Below, one piece after another: positions 11,822 to 22,800 of a stretch of DNA of 64,000 nt. The position numbers and the translations under genes are program-made. Within the stretch, counting starts at the first letter, position 1. Each line of letters starts with the position of its first letter. Source of the stretch: Eurosta solidaginis. Taxonomy: Eukaryota > Arthropoda > Insecta > Diptera > Tephritidae. Location: NCBI RefSeq assembly GCF_040869045.1, contig NC_090319.1:378339601-378403600 (forward strand), read 5' to 3'. The notes under the pieces are model-generated. The model did no database searches. It was not told where the DNA came from and saw only the letters and a list, made by a program, of their open reading frames with translations.

Positions 11822-12559
11822 TTGAATATAAAATTTAATAATACTTTGGCAAAAGTAAATTTTGATTTTGGAATTTGGAAAATTTTGTTTATATACCGAA
11901 AAGGTGTGTTTTTTTTTTTTTTTTCTTTTTATATAAAGTTTCTGACTATTTTAACGTCACTGCTTTTTATTAAGATGTGACTTCTGCGTCAGCGATAACT
12001 GGCAGGGTTGTACGTAAATGGGTTCGCCCTAAGTGAAAGGAACAAGCATGTAAGTTATTAAATGCTTTGATGAGTATTTGAGTAAGTATTTGAGCCCACT
12101 CGTGGTGGTATCTGGTAACGCGACGGAGGTGCATTCGCGCTTTGACCTTTCCCCTCTATACGAAAGCATGACACTCTTAATACACGTCCAAAAATGTCGG
12201 GAGGGATAACGAAACACGCATTTTAGATCCAGGATCGTGAATTACCCCCGCACTATCTGAGCGTTTTTGTGAAACATGCCCCATCTCACTCGAAAATGTA
12301 TACAATTTATGCTCAGATAGCGATTTTTTTTTAATTCTGAGACAAAAGTCTTATAAATAAAAGCATAAAGTGGTGCGTTTTCAAAAAAAAAATCTGAAAT
12401 ACATAGGGTTTTTCGCAAAAGTTTCCTAAGAATCGGCAGCCGAGAAAATGTGATAAAACACACAGCGGTCGATATAAGAAGCTACCATAATGAACATGTA
12501 AAGGGCCTAACAATGTTAACATAATCATAACGGCATAGTCATAATCATATTTTTACTTA

Positions 12560-12820
12560 TCCATATCAATTGGCATCAGTTATTGGTGCCTTAACCTAAA
12601 AATCGTAAAATTGTCATAAAAATTAAGAAAACGCCAAAAATTACAAACATATTCCACAAACAATAAGTCTATTAGTGAAAATTTACAATTCACAAACTCA
12701 AACTTGTTTAGGTTACCAATTGGTATGGTTGTGGCTAGGGCGTTATGGTATGGCACCATTGACCAATTACATTGATTTCCATACGGTTGGTTGGATCAGC
12801 TGTTTTATATGGATATGGAT
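12560..12820. repeat. Decayed relative of the 226-bp MITE
   Basis: Words such as GGCATCAGTTATTGGTGCC, GGCACCATTGACCAATTACATTGATT and GGTTGGTTGGATCAGCTGTTTTA match the interior and ends of the MITE at 12844-13069 but with many changes. Confidence 0.45.
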
Positions 12821-12843
12821 ACGTCAACTTTGCCAGGGCTTTA

Positions 12844-13069
12844 AAGCTGGAGTCATTGGTGCCGTTTGTCGTATCGCTGTAGTCGTATCCCTAACGTAAT
12901 CAGCTGTTTATCGTTACGACGGTAAACCAAAACCCAATTGGTTGGCTACGATACGGTTACGACCTTAGCGGCACCAATAATCGATTGCATTGATTCTAAT
13001 AAGGTTGGTCGGATCAGCTGTTAAAAGGTTGCCGAAACGGTTACCGATAAAGCACCAATGTCTCCAGCT
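12844..13069. mobile_element. 226-bp TA-flanked MITE, copy 1
   Basis: Starts AAGCTGGAGTCATTGGTGCC and ends GCACCAATGTCTCCAGCT, flanked on both sides by TA. Ends are inverted repeats; an inner pair (GCGGCACCAATAATCG) is also present. Copy 2 at 19541-19766 has exactly the same length. TA duplication suggests a Tc1/mariner-like mobiliser. No coding capacity. Confidence 0.85.
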
Positions 13070-13255
13070 TAATGCAGTGGTCGGCGCACCATAGCTCAAT
13101 TGAGACAGCAACGAATAAACATTACGCACGGCTGTGGTATAGGATTCCCTGCCAGAAATATTATGGTGGGAATAGAATACGCAAATGGTAAACTGGTATG
13201 TATAGTTTTTCCGATCAGTTTGTTGTATAAGCTGCTCTGAACTATTAATTTCCAT
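13070..13255 (-). pseudogene. Unidentified coding-like remnant
   Basis: Minus strand, a Met-initiated frame (MEINSSEQLIQQTDRKNY..., ...ESYTTAVRNVYSLLSQLSYG) has ordinary protein composition up to the MITE at 12844-13069, which interrupts it. A second protein-like frame (FIRYALENAKDIWRSVRLK) lies upstream at about 13270-13340. I do not recognise either. It could be a retrocopy or old transposon gene. Confidence 0.3.
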
Positions 13256-13699
13256 GGTGCAAATGAAACACGATGATTACACCTTCAGCCTGACGCTTCG
13301 CCAAATATCCTTGGCATTTTCAAGGGCATAACGAATAAAATGTGGTGTTTGAAATTATATTAGAACATTTAAAACTGAACTAAACAATCAACAGTATAAA
13401 AAAGGAAAGAGATCGATACCATCTTGTGTCGTACACTTGTCACACGGTATTTTCATAGTTTACTTATCGTACAACTATGTTAAGGTTCTTACTTTCATGT
13501 CATAAGTATAAATCTTTCAAACTAATATGATTTTTTTTTTTAATTACTTTAACAAAAGTTGTTGCAATATCGGGACTCACTTTTTTAGCCGCATATTTTT
13601 TTAACGCTTTTTAACTGTGCCAGATATGTATAAAGGATCGAACAACTTATAAAAACCCTTTTCATTATTAACGATGCAACGCCTTTAAAGCAACAATGA

Positions 13700-14054
13700 T
13701 AAAAAAAATACTTGGCGCGAATTACCTCCGAAGATATTTAGGCCGACTTGCTCTCCCAATTAGCATCGTGCTCCTTTTAATTTTCCCTACGAATTGGTGA
13801 CCCTATGTACCTACATGTTTTACGCCGACTCCGCACGGAATCTGCAAAGCAAATGAATTTTTACTGAGAACCTTTTCATGGCAGAAATACACTGGGAGTT
13901 TTTGCCAAATCACTTCCAAGGGGCGAACCCGATTATAAAAATGTTTTCTAATTGAAAAAAATTTATTCTAAACTTTTTAGTTACTTTACCCGGGAGTTGA
14001 ATACAGGACCCTCAGTGTGATAAGCGAAGCACGCTACCACCACACCACGACGGC
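13700..14054 (-). mobile_element. tRNA-derived SINE, copy 2
   Basis: Flanked by an 11-bp target duplication, AGCAACAATGA, at 13689-13699 and 14055-14065. The tRNA-like head (B-box region near 13980-14010, A-box side near 14030-14050) is at the right; the body with the GCCGACTCCGCACGG word lies to the left. Confidence 0.85.
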
Positions 14055-14135
14055 AGCAACAATGAATATACATTTTTGCTACAGACTCGCCAAACTTTTG
14101 TTAGTTCCTTCATACCCCAAGGTTTTATAATTTAA

Positions 14136-15195
14136 CTAGCACACCTGGCAGACGTTGTTCTGCCCTAAATTTGGCCTATCTGCATACATTTTAATAAGCT
14201 TTTTCCGTCTAACTCTGACCTACCCCTCTACACTTTTTCCTAATCTTTTTATTCACTCCTCCCTCCGTCTTTTTCGCTTCATCTCCATCTTCGTCTCATT
14301 CTATCTCTTTCTCAGTCTCCTTCTCTCTTTTCTCTTCTCTCAAGTTTTTCTCCTTCTTCTTTATCTCATATTGCTAGCCCCAGAGGGCAGTATGTATTTT
14401 GTTCCAGTCCTATTCCGAGTCTCAGCCCCAGTCCCACTCCGAGTCTCAGAGTCAGTCCCAGTCCCAGTCCTAGTCCTATTCCCAGTCCCAGTCCGTCTCT
14501 GGTATACTTGCCGGAAAAAAGCATCGTAAATACTAATATAGGCAAATTTATATACGAAATTTAAGGCAAATCGAATAGGACGTATGTAAATAGGTATGTG
14601 GGTATTATTAATTCTTGTCTTTATTTCGGCTTCGCATGCATATTTATAAGTTTTGCCAGGTTGATGCGACTAAATCGAATATCACAATGAACTTTAGAGC
14701 TCTCATCAACAGCTTTCATTTGATATCCATAATACACACACATTCTAGGGGTATCCGGGTCCATGTTTTGGCCTATATCTCGAGACCCTAGTCACTCAGC
14801 GGTGTAAAACTTACTCTGTATTATAGCACACATCAACAGCTTCAATTTGATACCCATAATATAAAAACACATTCTAGGTGTATCCGGGTCCACGTTTTGG
14901 GCTATATCTCGAGACCCTAGCCTCCCAGTTGTATGAAAATTATCCTGTACTATAGCACTCATCAACAGCTTTCATCTTATATCCATATTGTGTAAACAAA
15001 TTCTAGGGGCACCCGTGTCCACGTTTTGGGCTATATCTCGAGACCCTACCCTCCCAGTTTGGGATTTCAAAATCAACTAACCATCATCTCTCCTTCCTGT
15101 ATCTTTCCTAAAAATTCCATGGCAATCTTTCTATCCGTTCTCGAGTTATGGAGTGACAATCAAAATGTACACTTCTTTTTATACATATATGTAGA
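14136..15195 (-). mobile_element. Helitron-like element, minus orientation
   Basis: Minus-strand 5' end TCTACATATATG followed by ATAACTCGAGAACGGAT; 3' end AACGTCTGCCAGGTGTGCTAG. These match the plus-oriented element at 36723-37979. The interior has three ~126-bp tandem units (14700-15060, marker ATATCTCGAGACCCTA) and a pyrimidine-rich block with CCCAGTCCCAGTCC repeats (14150-14510). No Rep/helicase, so non-autonomous. Confidence 0.75.
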
Positions 15196-15878
15196 AGATT
15201 TTGCTTTTAAGTTGTTTGATTTCTTTATTCTATTGGCAGTTTCTTATCTCTTGACATTTCTTGCAATAGCGACACAAACGAAAATATTCAGATAACAAAG
15301 TTTAACTAATTGACTAACTTTTACTCAAACATAATTCAAACAAAACCAAATGTTTGGTTATTTTAAATTGTTGTCATAATCAAATTTGTATGGGCGATAT
15401 AATCTCGTGAAAATTTGTTAGTTACCTACAGACATTCAAATTATTGTTTAAAGTTTTAGTCAACCGAAGTTCTCATGATTGGATTTATATACTTTTAAAG
15501 CATCATTCAGTTTGGTCTATGGTATTATTACATCACAGAGCATTCCAACAACAAACAGAACTCTTTGTAGTTCACGACCAAAACTTTGTAGTGCAATGAA
15601 AACAAAAGCAACCAGAGCACCAACAACAACATCCCTCTTTATCATTCTTTACATCACCGCCTTTATAAACGACCAATAATTAAATAATTATGTATTTTAT
15701 TTTTCTTCTTTTACATCATGCTTGCTTGTGTTTCTATATTCTTGAACGCCAGCTGCTGTTTGCCCACACGCTCTTACTTCCCTTATTCTTGATGGCGTTA
15801 TTGATTTAATTCGTTGCTCGTATAATGACTTGCTTTGAGTGGCTACAAGTGAGCGTTTATGCTGTTAATATAATATCT

Positions 15879-15950
15879 GGGGATATAGCTCAGTCGTAGA
15901 GCATTCGACTGCAGATCGAGAGGTCCCCGGTTCAAACCCGGGTGTCCCCT
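15879..15950 (+). tRNA. tRNA-Cys: tRNA-Cys (GCA)
   Basis: A 72-nt cloverleaf. The 7-bp acceptor stem pairs GGGGATA with TGTCCCC (one G-T pair), discriminator T. The A box is TAGCTCAGTCGTAG, the anticodon loop CTGCAGA gives anticodon GCA, and the B box is GGTTCAAACCC. There is no intron. A long T run from 15953 supplies a pol III terminator. It stands alone between transposon remnants. Confidence 0.95.
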
Positions 15951-15967
15951 TGTTTTTTTTTTTTTTT
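15951..15967 (+). terminator. Pol III T-run terminator of tRNA-Cys
   Basis: A run of about 15 T residues (15953-15967) begins 3 nt after the tRNA-Cys discriminator base, as expected for RNA polymerase III termination. Confidence 0.8.
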
Positions 15968-17560
15968 GGAAATAATTTTTCTTTTGAAATTTTGTTTAAT
16001 ACACGTTTAAAAAAATTCAGTAAGAACTATTGACGATGTGTTTTAGAAAATAGAGCAATAACTTGTAAAGTTTACTCGTGCAATGAACTACGCTTTTAAA
16101 TTACAGTCGTGGACGTGCAGATTACGTGAAGCTTAACTATAGGAAATTTAAAATTTTTTATCGATGCGGTTTGTTGAGAATTTAACTAACGATTTTATTC
16201 CATTTATTAACAATAATGGACCGCAAATTTTGTCATATCAATGAAAACTACTGGTTATGCAACGTGAAATGACGTTTTGACTTCCAGAATCCCGACAAAG
16301 CATAACTCCGACAATTTTAAAAAATCCCGAAATGAAGTTTTATTCGACGGCAACACTGACAACAAAAACTAAAGTTATAAAAATTTGCCGATTTCAAGAA
16401 ATTATTTAGCAAAAGCTTCTGCTGAAGTGTATCCGCCCAAATGCGCTCATATATTTTTAGAGAGAGTAAATTTTTGTACGTAATGTCATAGATATTAAGG
16501 TTTTAAGCACTCATTCACTTCATCTGCGAGTGTTTTTTCGGAATAACTTGCAGCAAGTAAGAGGAAAACACCACCCATGGGATGATCATTACACCTCAAG
16601 TCCTAAAGGGTTCTGTCTAAATCTTCCAGCGACTGTTTAGGAGAAATGGTTCACTCACCCCATACGATAAGCTTACATGTATTTAGAAGCTCACTTTGGC
16701 CTGAAATTTTGTTTATGTAACACATCGGTTTATCAGATGATTTCAGAGACATTTAAATGCGGAGTGAGCTCGTAGTACGTCCACCACACAAAAGGATTTT
16801 CGCGATTCTTCAAGAAGCAACTGCCACAGCGATTTCTCTTTTTGCTCTTTCCGCAAGTAATATTAAAATAACAGAAGTGTTTTTCCTGTTCCTCCAGTCG
16901 CACCTAAAAATACGAAACCCAAAGATTATAAACCGCAAAGGATTACTTAAGGTCCAAAAGAAATAACAGCAAACCCCAACTCTGCAGTGAAAATTTAGGT
17001 GTTAAAATAACCTAAGCTTGTACGGCAGCCATTCTTCTGACAAATCCCATTTGTAGGAAAGGTGCCTCACCTATTTTTCCCCAATTCTACGTTTTACTGG
17101 TGCGGTTAGGACTTAACGTCATATAGCTTCTTACAGATTTTCTTTATTCTAACATTACTCCATCTAGAGAAATGCCGCATGAAATATTTAATTTGTATAG
17201 GAGCTGCCACGCCCCTTCTTCCTCACCCCATATTTTCTTGGCGGTGTTGGGAATTGACCTCATAGAACTCTATTTCTATGTTCTATGAGGAATACTTCTA
17301 GAGTTATGCAGTTTCAAAGATTCCATTTTTATGTGAGATGCCACGCTTCTTTTATACATCGAAATAATTTTTAGCCTATGACTATCCTTGGAAAGTTTCT
17401 AGTGGGTGTTTCAAATTTGGTTGTGATCGGTCGATCTGTTTAGGACGCAACCCGATCTATATCTACATACATACACAATTTGAATGCACATTTCTATCTA
17501 GATTTTTTCAGTTAAGCCGAAAATGGTCCATTTCATTTGTAATTGAATTCTAAATTAGGC
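15968..17560. other. Intergenic, nothing firm
   Basis: AT-rich sequence between tRNA-Cys and the non-LTR fragment. A decayed dispersed repeat is suggested around 17040-17470 (GCCACGCCCCTTCTTCC, TTGTGATCGGTCGATCTG). No coding frame supported. Confidence 0.4.
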
Positions 17561-17563
17561 TGC

Positions 17564-18643
17564 TTTACCTGTAGACCTGGTAGCAAAGAACATAGCGCTA
17601 ACAACTGCAACGAGGCTTAGTGCCGCGGGGCAGCTTGATCGCAGACCATAAAGCCATAGTAGTATCTATAGCGTCATCAATTACAGGGCGAACATACTAC
17701 TTGATGCCCTATCTGCGTTTCGAGGGTCGCCTAAAGCCACAATAGAGGTGGATGGTTGGCGCAAGCGTGCTCAAATGGTGGACGAGGCTATACATGTGTT
17801 CATAGATGGTTCTAAAGTAATGGAAGGAGTAGGGTCTGCGGTATACTGTGCTGATCCAGAAATCAGCAGATTCTACAAGTTGCCAGATCACTGTAGCGTT
17901 TTCCAAGCAGAAGTATTAGCCGTAACCAAAGCAGTAGAAACACTGGAAGAGAATAGCTTAAACTGCAGCCGTGTTTAGAGTGTAAGCAGTCGCTGGAAAG
18001 AGTCGGGACGGGAAAAGCATACATCTATATTGGGTCCCAAGGCATATGGGAATAGATGGGAATGAAAAATCGGATGAACTAGCTAAAAAGGACGCATCCC
18101 TTGAAGCTTGAACCAACTTTGTTAGTCTTAGGGTGCAAGACCTACACATAATTTTCAACACTTTCAATCATGTGCACGTCAATCGAGAATGTCGAAAATT
18201 TTGTGTAGGTCTTACAACCTTAGACTAACAAAGTTGCTTCTGTCATTAAAAAGAGAGTACTGTATACTCGTGACGGGTATTATGACTGAACGCTGCCTTC
18301 TGGCGTCACATGCCTTTAAATTAGGCTTGACCAGTGACGGCAAATGTAGGAAGTGTGGGTTGGGGGAGGAAATGATCGAGCACGTTTTGTGATCGTACTC
18401 TGCGCTTGCCAGGCTAAGACGCCAGCTATTAGGAGTGATACAGCTGTCAGATCTAGAAGCAACAAGTGGCATAAGACCTACATAGAAAGCTTCTAGCATT
18501 TGCCAAGTTATTTTATAACATAGGTCCTGGTTTTTGATAGGGTTTTTCAAATTGGTCGTTAAATAAACTTCTGGTAACGCTACGGACTCATTCAGTCTAT
18601 GTGAGGTCCTCATGGACCGGCCAGTTCAACCTAACCTAACCTA
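17564..18643 (+). pseudogene. Non-LTR retrotransposon fragment, RNase H to 3' end
   Basis: Parallel to 34250-35400: TGTAGACCTGGTAGCAAAGAAC, the RNase H stretch IHVFIDGSKVMEGVGSAVYC and CSVFQAEVLAVTKAVETLEE, a zinc-knuckle stretch CRKCGLGEEMIEHVL, and the 3' tail ending CCTAACCTAACCT. It has deletions, stops and an inverted duplication at about 18113-18237. Confidence 0.85.
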
Positions 18644-19206
18644 GCTTCCTTATTTGTAATTTTGTGTTTCATGGACTGGAAAATATAAAAAAAAACCTCA
18701 AGAGAACGTGAGTTGGGTCTAATAACTAATTAGAGTCTAATTATTAGACTGTGGTAGTAAGCTTTAATTAAATTTTTTTACGTTACAATGGCCCATAATA
18801 AGCGAACTATTTAGCAGCACATCGCCTGTCTGATAAGAATATTTTTTTGCACAGAAATGAAGATAGCAAAAATCGTAAATTTTGCAATGTTATGACAATT
18901 TTATGCCACCGTAATTAATATGTTTGGCGTATTTGAAGTATTTGCAATGGGTATACGGAGACAGCTTGGCCTTGGACTTTCAATAGTACTAGGGTGGCTC
19001 TTATAAATAATGTAGACGATTTCTCCATTCCTTTAAACGGATAGAGCAAGATCAAAAATATCACATGTAAGTTTTGGTTTTTTTGAAGACAATCAAGAGT
19101 GTTGCACAGTGGTTAAATTTTAGATTTTGTTTTTGGGTATCAAAAATACATAATAAAATTTACATTTTTTGAATCTCCACAGAAAAATCATAACCTTTAC
19201 CACTGT

Positions 19207-19837
19207 GTGACACCTCATAACCGTTTCCAACTGAAATCGGTTATGTTTATATGTGATATAATTTTGAGTTTTCTGATTTATTTTATTTCAAAAACACTGG
19301 CGCACAAAGCAAAACATCGTCGTCACCCTCTTCTTCGTTGTCAACTAAGTAATGTTTCGTTACGTTTCCCATAATTTGTCTTTATTTATTATCGGTCGTG
19401 ACACCTCATAACCATTTCCAACTGAAATCGGTTATGTTTATATGTGATAATTTTGAGTTTTCTGATTTATTTTATTTCAAAAACACTGGCGCACAAAGCA
19501 AAACATCGTCGTCACCCTCTTCTTCGTTGTCAACTAAGTAAAGCCGGAGTCATTGGTGCCGTATGTCGTATCGCTGTATCCGTATCGCTAACGGAATCAG
19601 CTGTTTATCGTTACGACGGTAAACCAAAACCCAATTGGTTGGCTACGATACGGTTACGACCTTAGCGGCACCAATAATCGATTGCATTGATTCTCATAAG
19701 GTTGGTCGAATCAGCTGTTATAAGGTTACCGATACGGTTACCGATAAAGCACCAATGTCTCCAGCTTAATGTTTCGTTACGTTTCCTATAATTTGTCCTT
19801 ATTTATTATCGGTCGTTTTTCTTTTATTTATGAACTT
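19207..19837. repeat. 191-bp tandem duplication, second unit split by MITE
   Basis: GTGACACCTCATAACC starts units at 19207 and 19398 (period 191). Both run through AAACATCGTCGTCACC and CAACTAAGTA to TTATTATCGGTCG. The second unit contains the MITE at 19541-19766; the first unit is the matching empty site (CTAAGTAATGTTTCG). Confidence 0.85.
19541..19766. mobile_element. 226-bp TA-flanked MITE, copy 2
   Basis: Starts AAGCCGGAGTCATTGGTGCC, ends GCACCAATGTCTCCAGCT, with TA on both sides (19539-19540, 19767-19768). The unoccupied site with a single TA is in the tandem unit at 19207-19397. Nearly identical to 12844-13069. Confidence 0.88.
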
Positions 19838-20450
19838 GTTTTTTATTATTCTGCTGTGACGTTTTTTGACGATGTAAAAAATGACATTTATATGTTAATG
19901 TTTGTAATTGCTGGCGCTACTCCTCAAAAATGTCACATTGATCGACGTTTGTTAATGAAACAAACAGCTACGGAATTTGAAATAAGCTTAAATTGTTGGA
20001 AGGTGACTTCATAATAAGAATATGAAAACCTTTTTTATGCTAATTATAAATAGCTAAAAACCAAATTTTCACGAACTCAAGATTTTAAAAAATACATGGT
20101 CGAGCTATAAAATGTCTGCGCTTTTACAAAGTTAGGGAAGCTCTGCAAAAGAAAAGTAGGGGATAGGGCTTTTATTCTTTGTTCAAGTTTTGGCTTATAT
20201 TCTTGGCTAAAAATATATTATATTTGAGCTTGATCCCAAGACCTTATAAACTGATTTTGATGAATTTTGGGTATCTACCGCAGACCATTCCGCTATGTTT
20301 TAAACTAGATGTTACTCTTCTGGCTTTAATCTATGAAAATGCGACCCTTTGTTTTACCTCTTAATGTTACTTATAAGAGTTTTTAGTGCAAAATTCTCAA
20401 TATCGAGATAAGCATTACTTTATGCGATCATCGATTTCCTTCACCCCAAG

Positions 20451-20580
20451 GTTCCACCAATTTATAAAAAAACTTAAAAGGATCACACTAAAATGAAAAG
20501 AAAAGGAGAAGAAGAAAGGCGAAGTGCTTCTTTTCCTTTTAGTGTGATCCTTTAAAGATTTTCTATAAATTGGTTCAGCC
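20451..20580. repeat. Short inverted repeat
   Basis: Arms CCACCAATTTATAAAA...AAGGATCACACTAAAA and TTTTAGTGTGATCCTT...CTATAAATTGGTT flank a purine-rich centre of about 45 nt. Abuts the larger foldback at 20587. Confidence 0.65.
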
Positions 20581-20586
20581 ACCCCC

Positions 20587-21174
20587 CTGCCCATTTCAAT
20601 TTTGTGAAAAACATTTTTTGAGCACACGAAAAAATTCGTCAAGAAGTAGTTTTTATGCCGTTAGGTGTTTTTTAATCTGAAAAAAAACTGTCTATAGTGA
20701 GGCATCTTGCAAAAAAGTGCCATTTTTTAGTCAAAAATGATCGAAAAAGATATAATTCCTCAATAATAATGATCAAACTACTTATTAGAAACATTGTGGC
20801 GGTCGCTAAACAAGAATCCGATGTCAAATTTCAAATTCAAGATGGCGCCCAACATACAGAATTTAGCAGAAATGGGCCAACAGTAAGAAAAATACTGTCC
20901 GCCATCTCGGATCCACCATCTTGAATTTGAAATTTGATATCGGATTATTGTTTAGCGAACCCCACAATATTTCTAATAAGTAATTTGATCATTATTATTG
21001 AGGAATTATATTTTTTTCGATCATTTTTGACTAAAAAATGGCACTTTTTTGCAAGATGCCTCACTTAAGACAGTTTTTTTCAGATTAAAAACACCTAACG
21101 GCATAAAAAACTACACTTCTTGACGAATTTTTTCGTGCTCAAAAAATTTTTTTTCCCAAAATTGAAATGGGCAG
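20587..21174. mobile_element. 588-bp foldback element
   Basis: Both ends read CTGCCCATTTCAATTTTG inward. Arms of about 280 nt match as inverted copies: GCACACGAAAAAATTCGTCAAG, GCATCTTGCAAAAAAGTGCC, CCTCAATAATAATGATCAAA, CAAATTTCAAATTCAAGATGG. A short loop lies near 20850-20890. No coding capacity. Confidence 0.85.
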
Positions 21175-21703
21175 TGGGAGAATTCCCCATATATTTTTTT
21201 TAATTGATTTTCGAATTCTTAGATTTTTACGAATTTCGAAAGCGGAAGAGCCTAGTAACTTTTGTTGTATTCTAATGAATAACGTAGCTTTTTTTCAAGG
21301 CAAATTAAACAAATTATTTATTATTTTTTTTTTAAATTTTTTTTTCTTAGAGTTCTTAGAACTTTCATAGCAGAGGTACCGAATAACTGTTTTTTGTGCC
21401 CATGAGGATTTGGGATAATTTTTTAAAGAAAGATTTAAAAAAAAATTTTAAATTATTTTTCGAAAGGGTGTAGCATAGATGTACATACATATGTATGTAT
21501 ACTGAAACGATTTTTCGCCATGCCTTGTCAAATTTTGTTTGGAGACGAGCCGGTTCGGGCACTGTTCCCGAACAATGAATTTGTGCCCAAACTATTTGAT
21601 CTTTTTTTGATAAATATTAAATTTAAAGCTTTGTTTCTTCAAAAAACAAAAAAACAAAATTGTAACTTTATTAGTATTAAGCTTTATTATACATTCTGTT
21701 CTT

Positions 21704-22800
21704 ACTTGTTATACCTTTCATGAACATGAAATGGTATATTCACTTTGGTCCGATGTTTGTAACGTCGAGAAATATAGAAGATAGACTCACCATTAAGTAT
21801 ACCAAATTGATCAGGGCGACGAACTGAGTTGATATAGCCATGTCCGTCTGTCCGTCCGTCTGTCTGTTTGAACGCAAACTAGTCCCTCAAATTTTGAGAT
21901 ATCTCAATAAAATTTGGCACAAGGATGTAATTTTGTATTATATTAGACATTTTTCGGATCCGGTAGGATCGGACCACTATATCATATATCTCCCATACAA
22001 CCGATAGTTCAGATAAGACGATTTTGGTCATTCCTGCCGCAATTTAGAAAGTATAAACGTGAAACTAGGTGATATATATTTTAATATATCACAGAAGATT
22101 TTCTGAAAAAATCACTTTGATCGGAGCTATATATAGTATATATCCCATACAACCGATCGTTCAGATAGAGAGACTTTTAGCCATTTCTCCCTTAATTTCC
22201 AATATAAAAACGTTAAACTTAGTGATATTTATTCTACTATATCATAGAAGATTTCCTGAAAAAATCACTTTGATCGGAGCTATACACAGTATATATCCCA
22301 TACAACCGATCGTTCAGATAGAGATTTTTGGCCATTTCTCCCTTAATTTAGAAAGTATAAACGTGAAACTCGGTGATATATATTTTAATATATCATAGAA
22401 GATTTTCTGAAAAAATCACTTTGATCGGAGCTATACAACCGCTCGTTCAGATAGATAGATTTTTGGCCATTTTTCCCTTAGTTTCCAATATAAAACGTGA
22501 AACTTGGTGATATATATTCTAATAGATCATAGAAGATTTCCTATAAAAATCATTTCGATCGGAGCTATATATAATATATATCCCATACAACCGATCGGTC
22601 AGATAAGGGGGTTTTTTGCATTTTTTATTTTATATATTATATTAAAAATCGTTTAGGTATGTACATCTGTTCACTATATATTTCTTATCATATACATCCG
22701 ATTATTTGGAGATTACGAACGGCATAAGATTATTGTTGAGCCCCATTCATGAAAGGTATGAAGTCTTCGGCACAGCCGAAGACAGTCCCTTCCTTACTTG
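21704..22800. mobile_element. Repeat element with internal ~150-bp tandem units
   Basis: Starts ACTTGTTATACCTTTCATGAAC; near the end comes ATTCATGAAAGGTATGAAG followed by GTCTTCGGCACAGCCGAAGAC (a hairpin). It has the CCGTCTGTCCGTCCGTCTG motif common to a class of fly dispersed repeats. Four tandem units (ACTTTGATCGGAGCTAT near 22112, 22267, 22415, 22552) fill the middle. No gene. Confidence 0.7.

Noticed and set aside
18625..18645. Telomere-like CCTAACCTAACCT
   Set aside because: It is the short 3' tail of the non-LTR retrotransposon fragment, as at 35390-35408, not a telomeric array.
22069..22398. 109-residue frame with repeated YHRRFPEKITLIGAIHSIYPIQP
   Set aside because: Encoded by the tandem units of the 21704-22800 element; no start context or homology.
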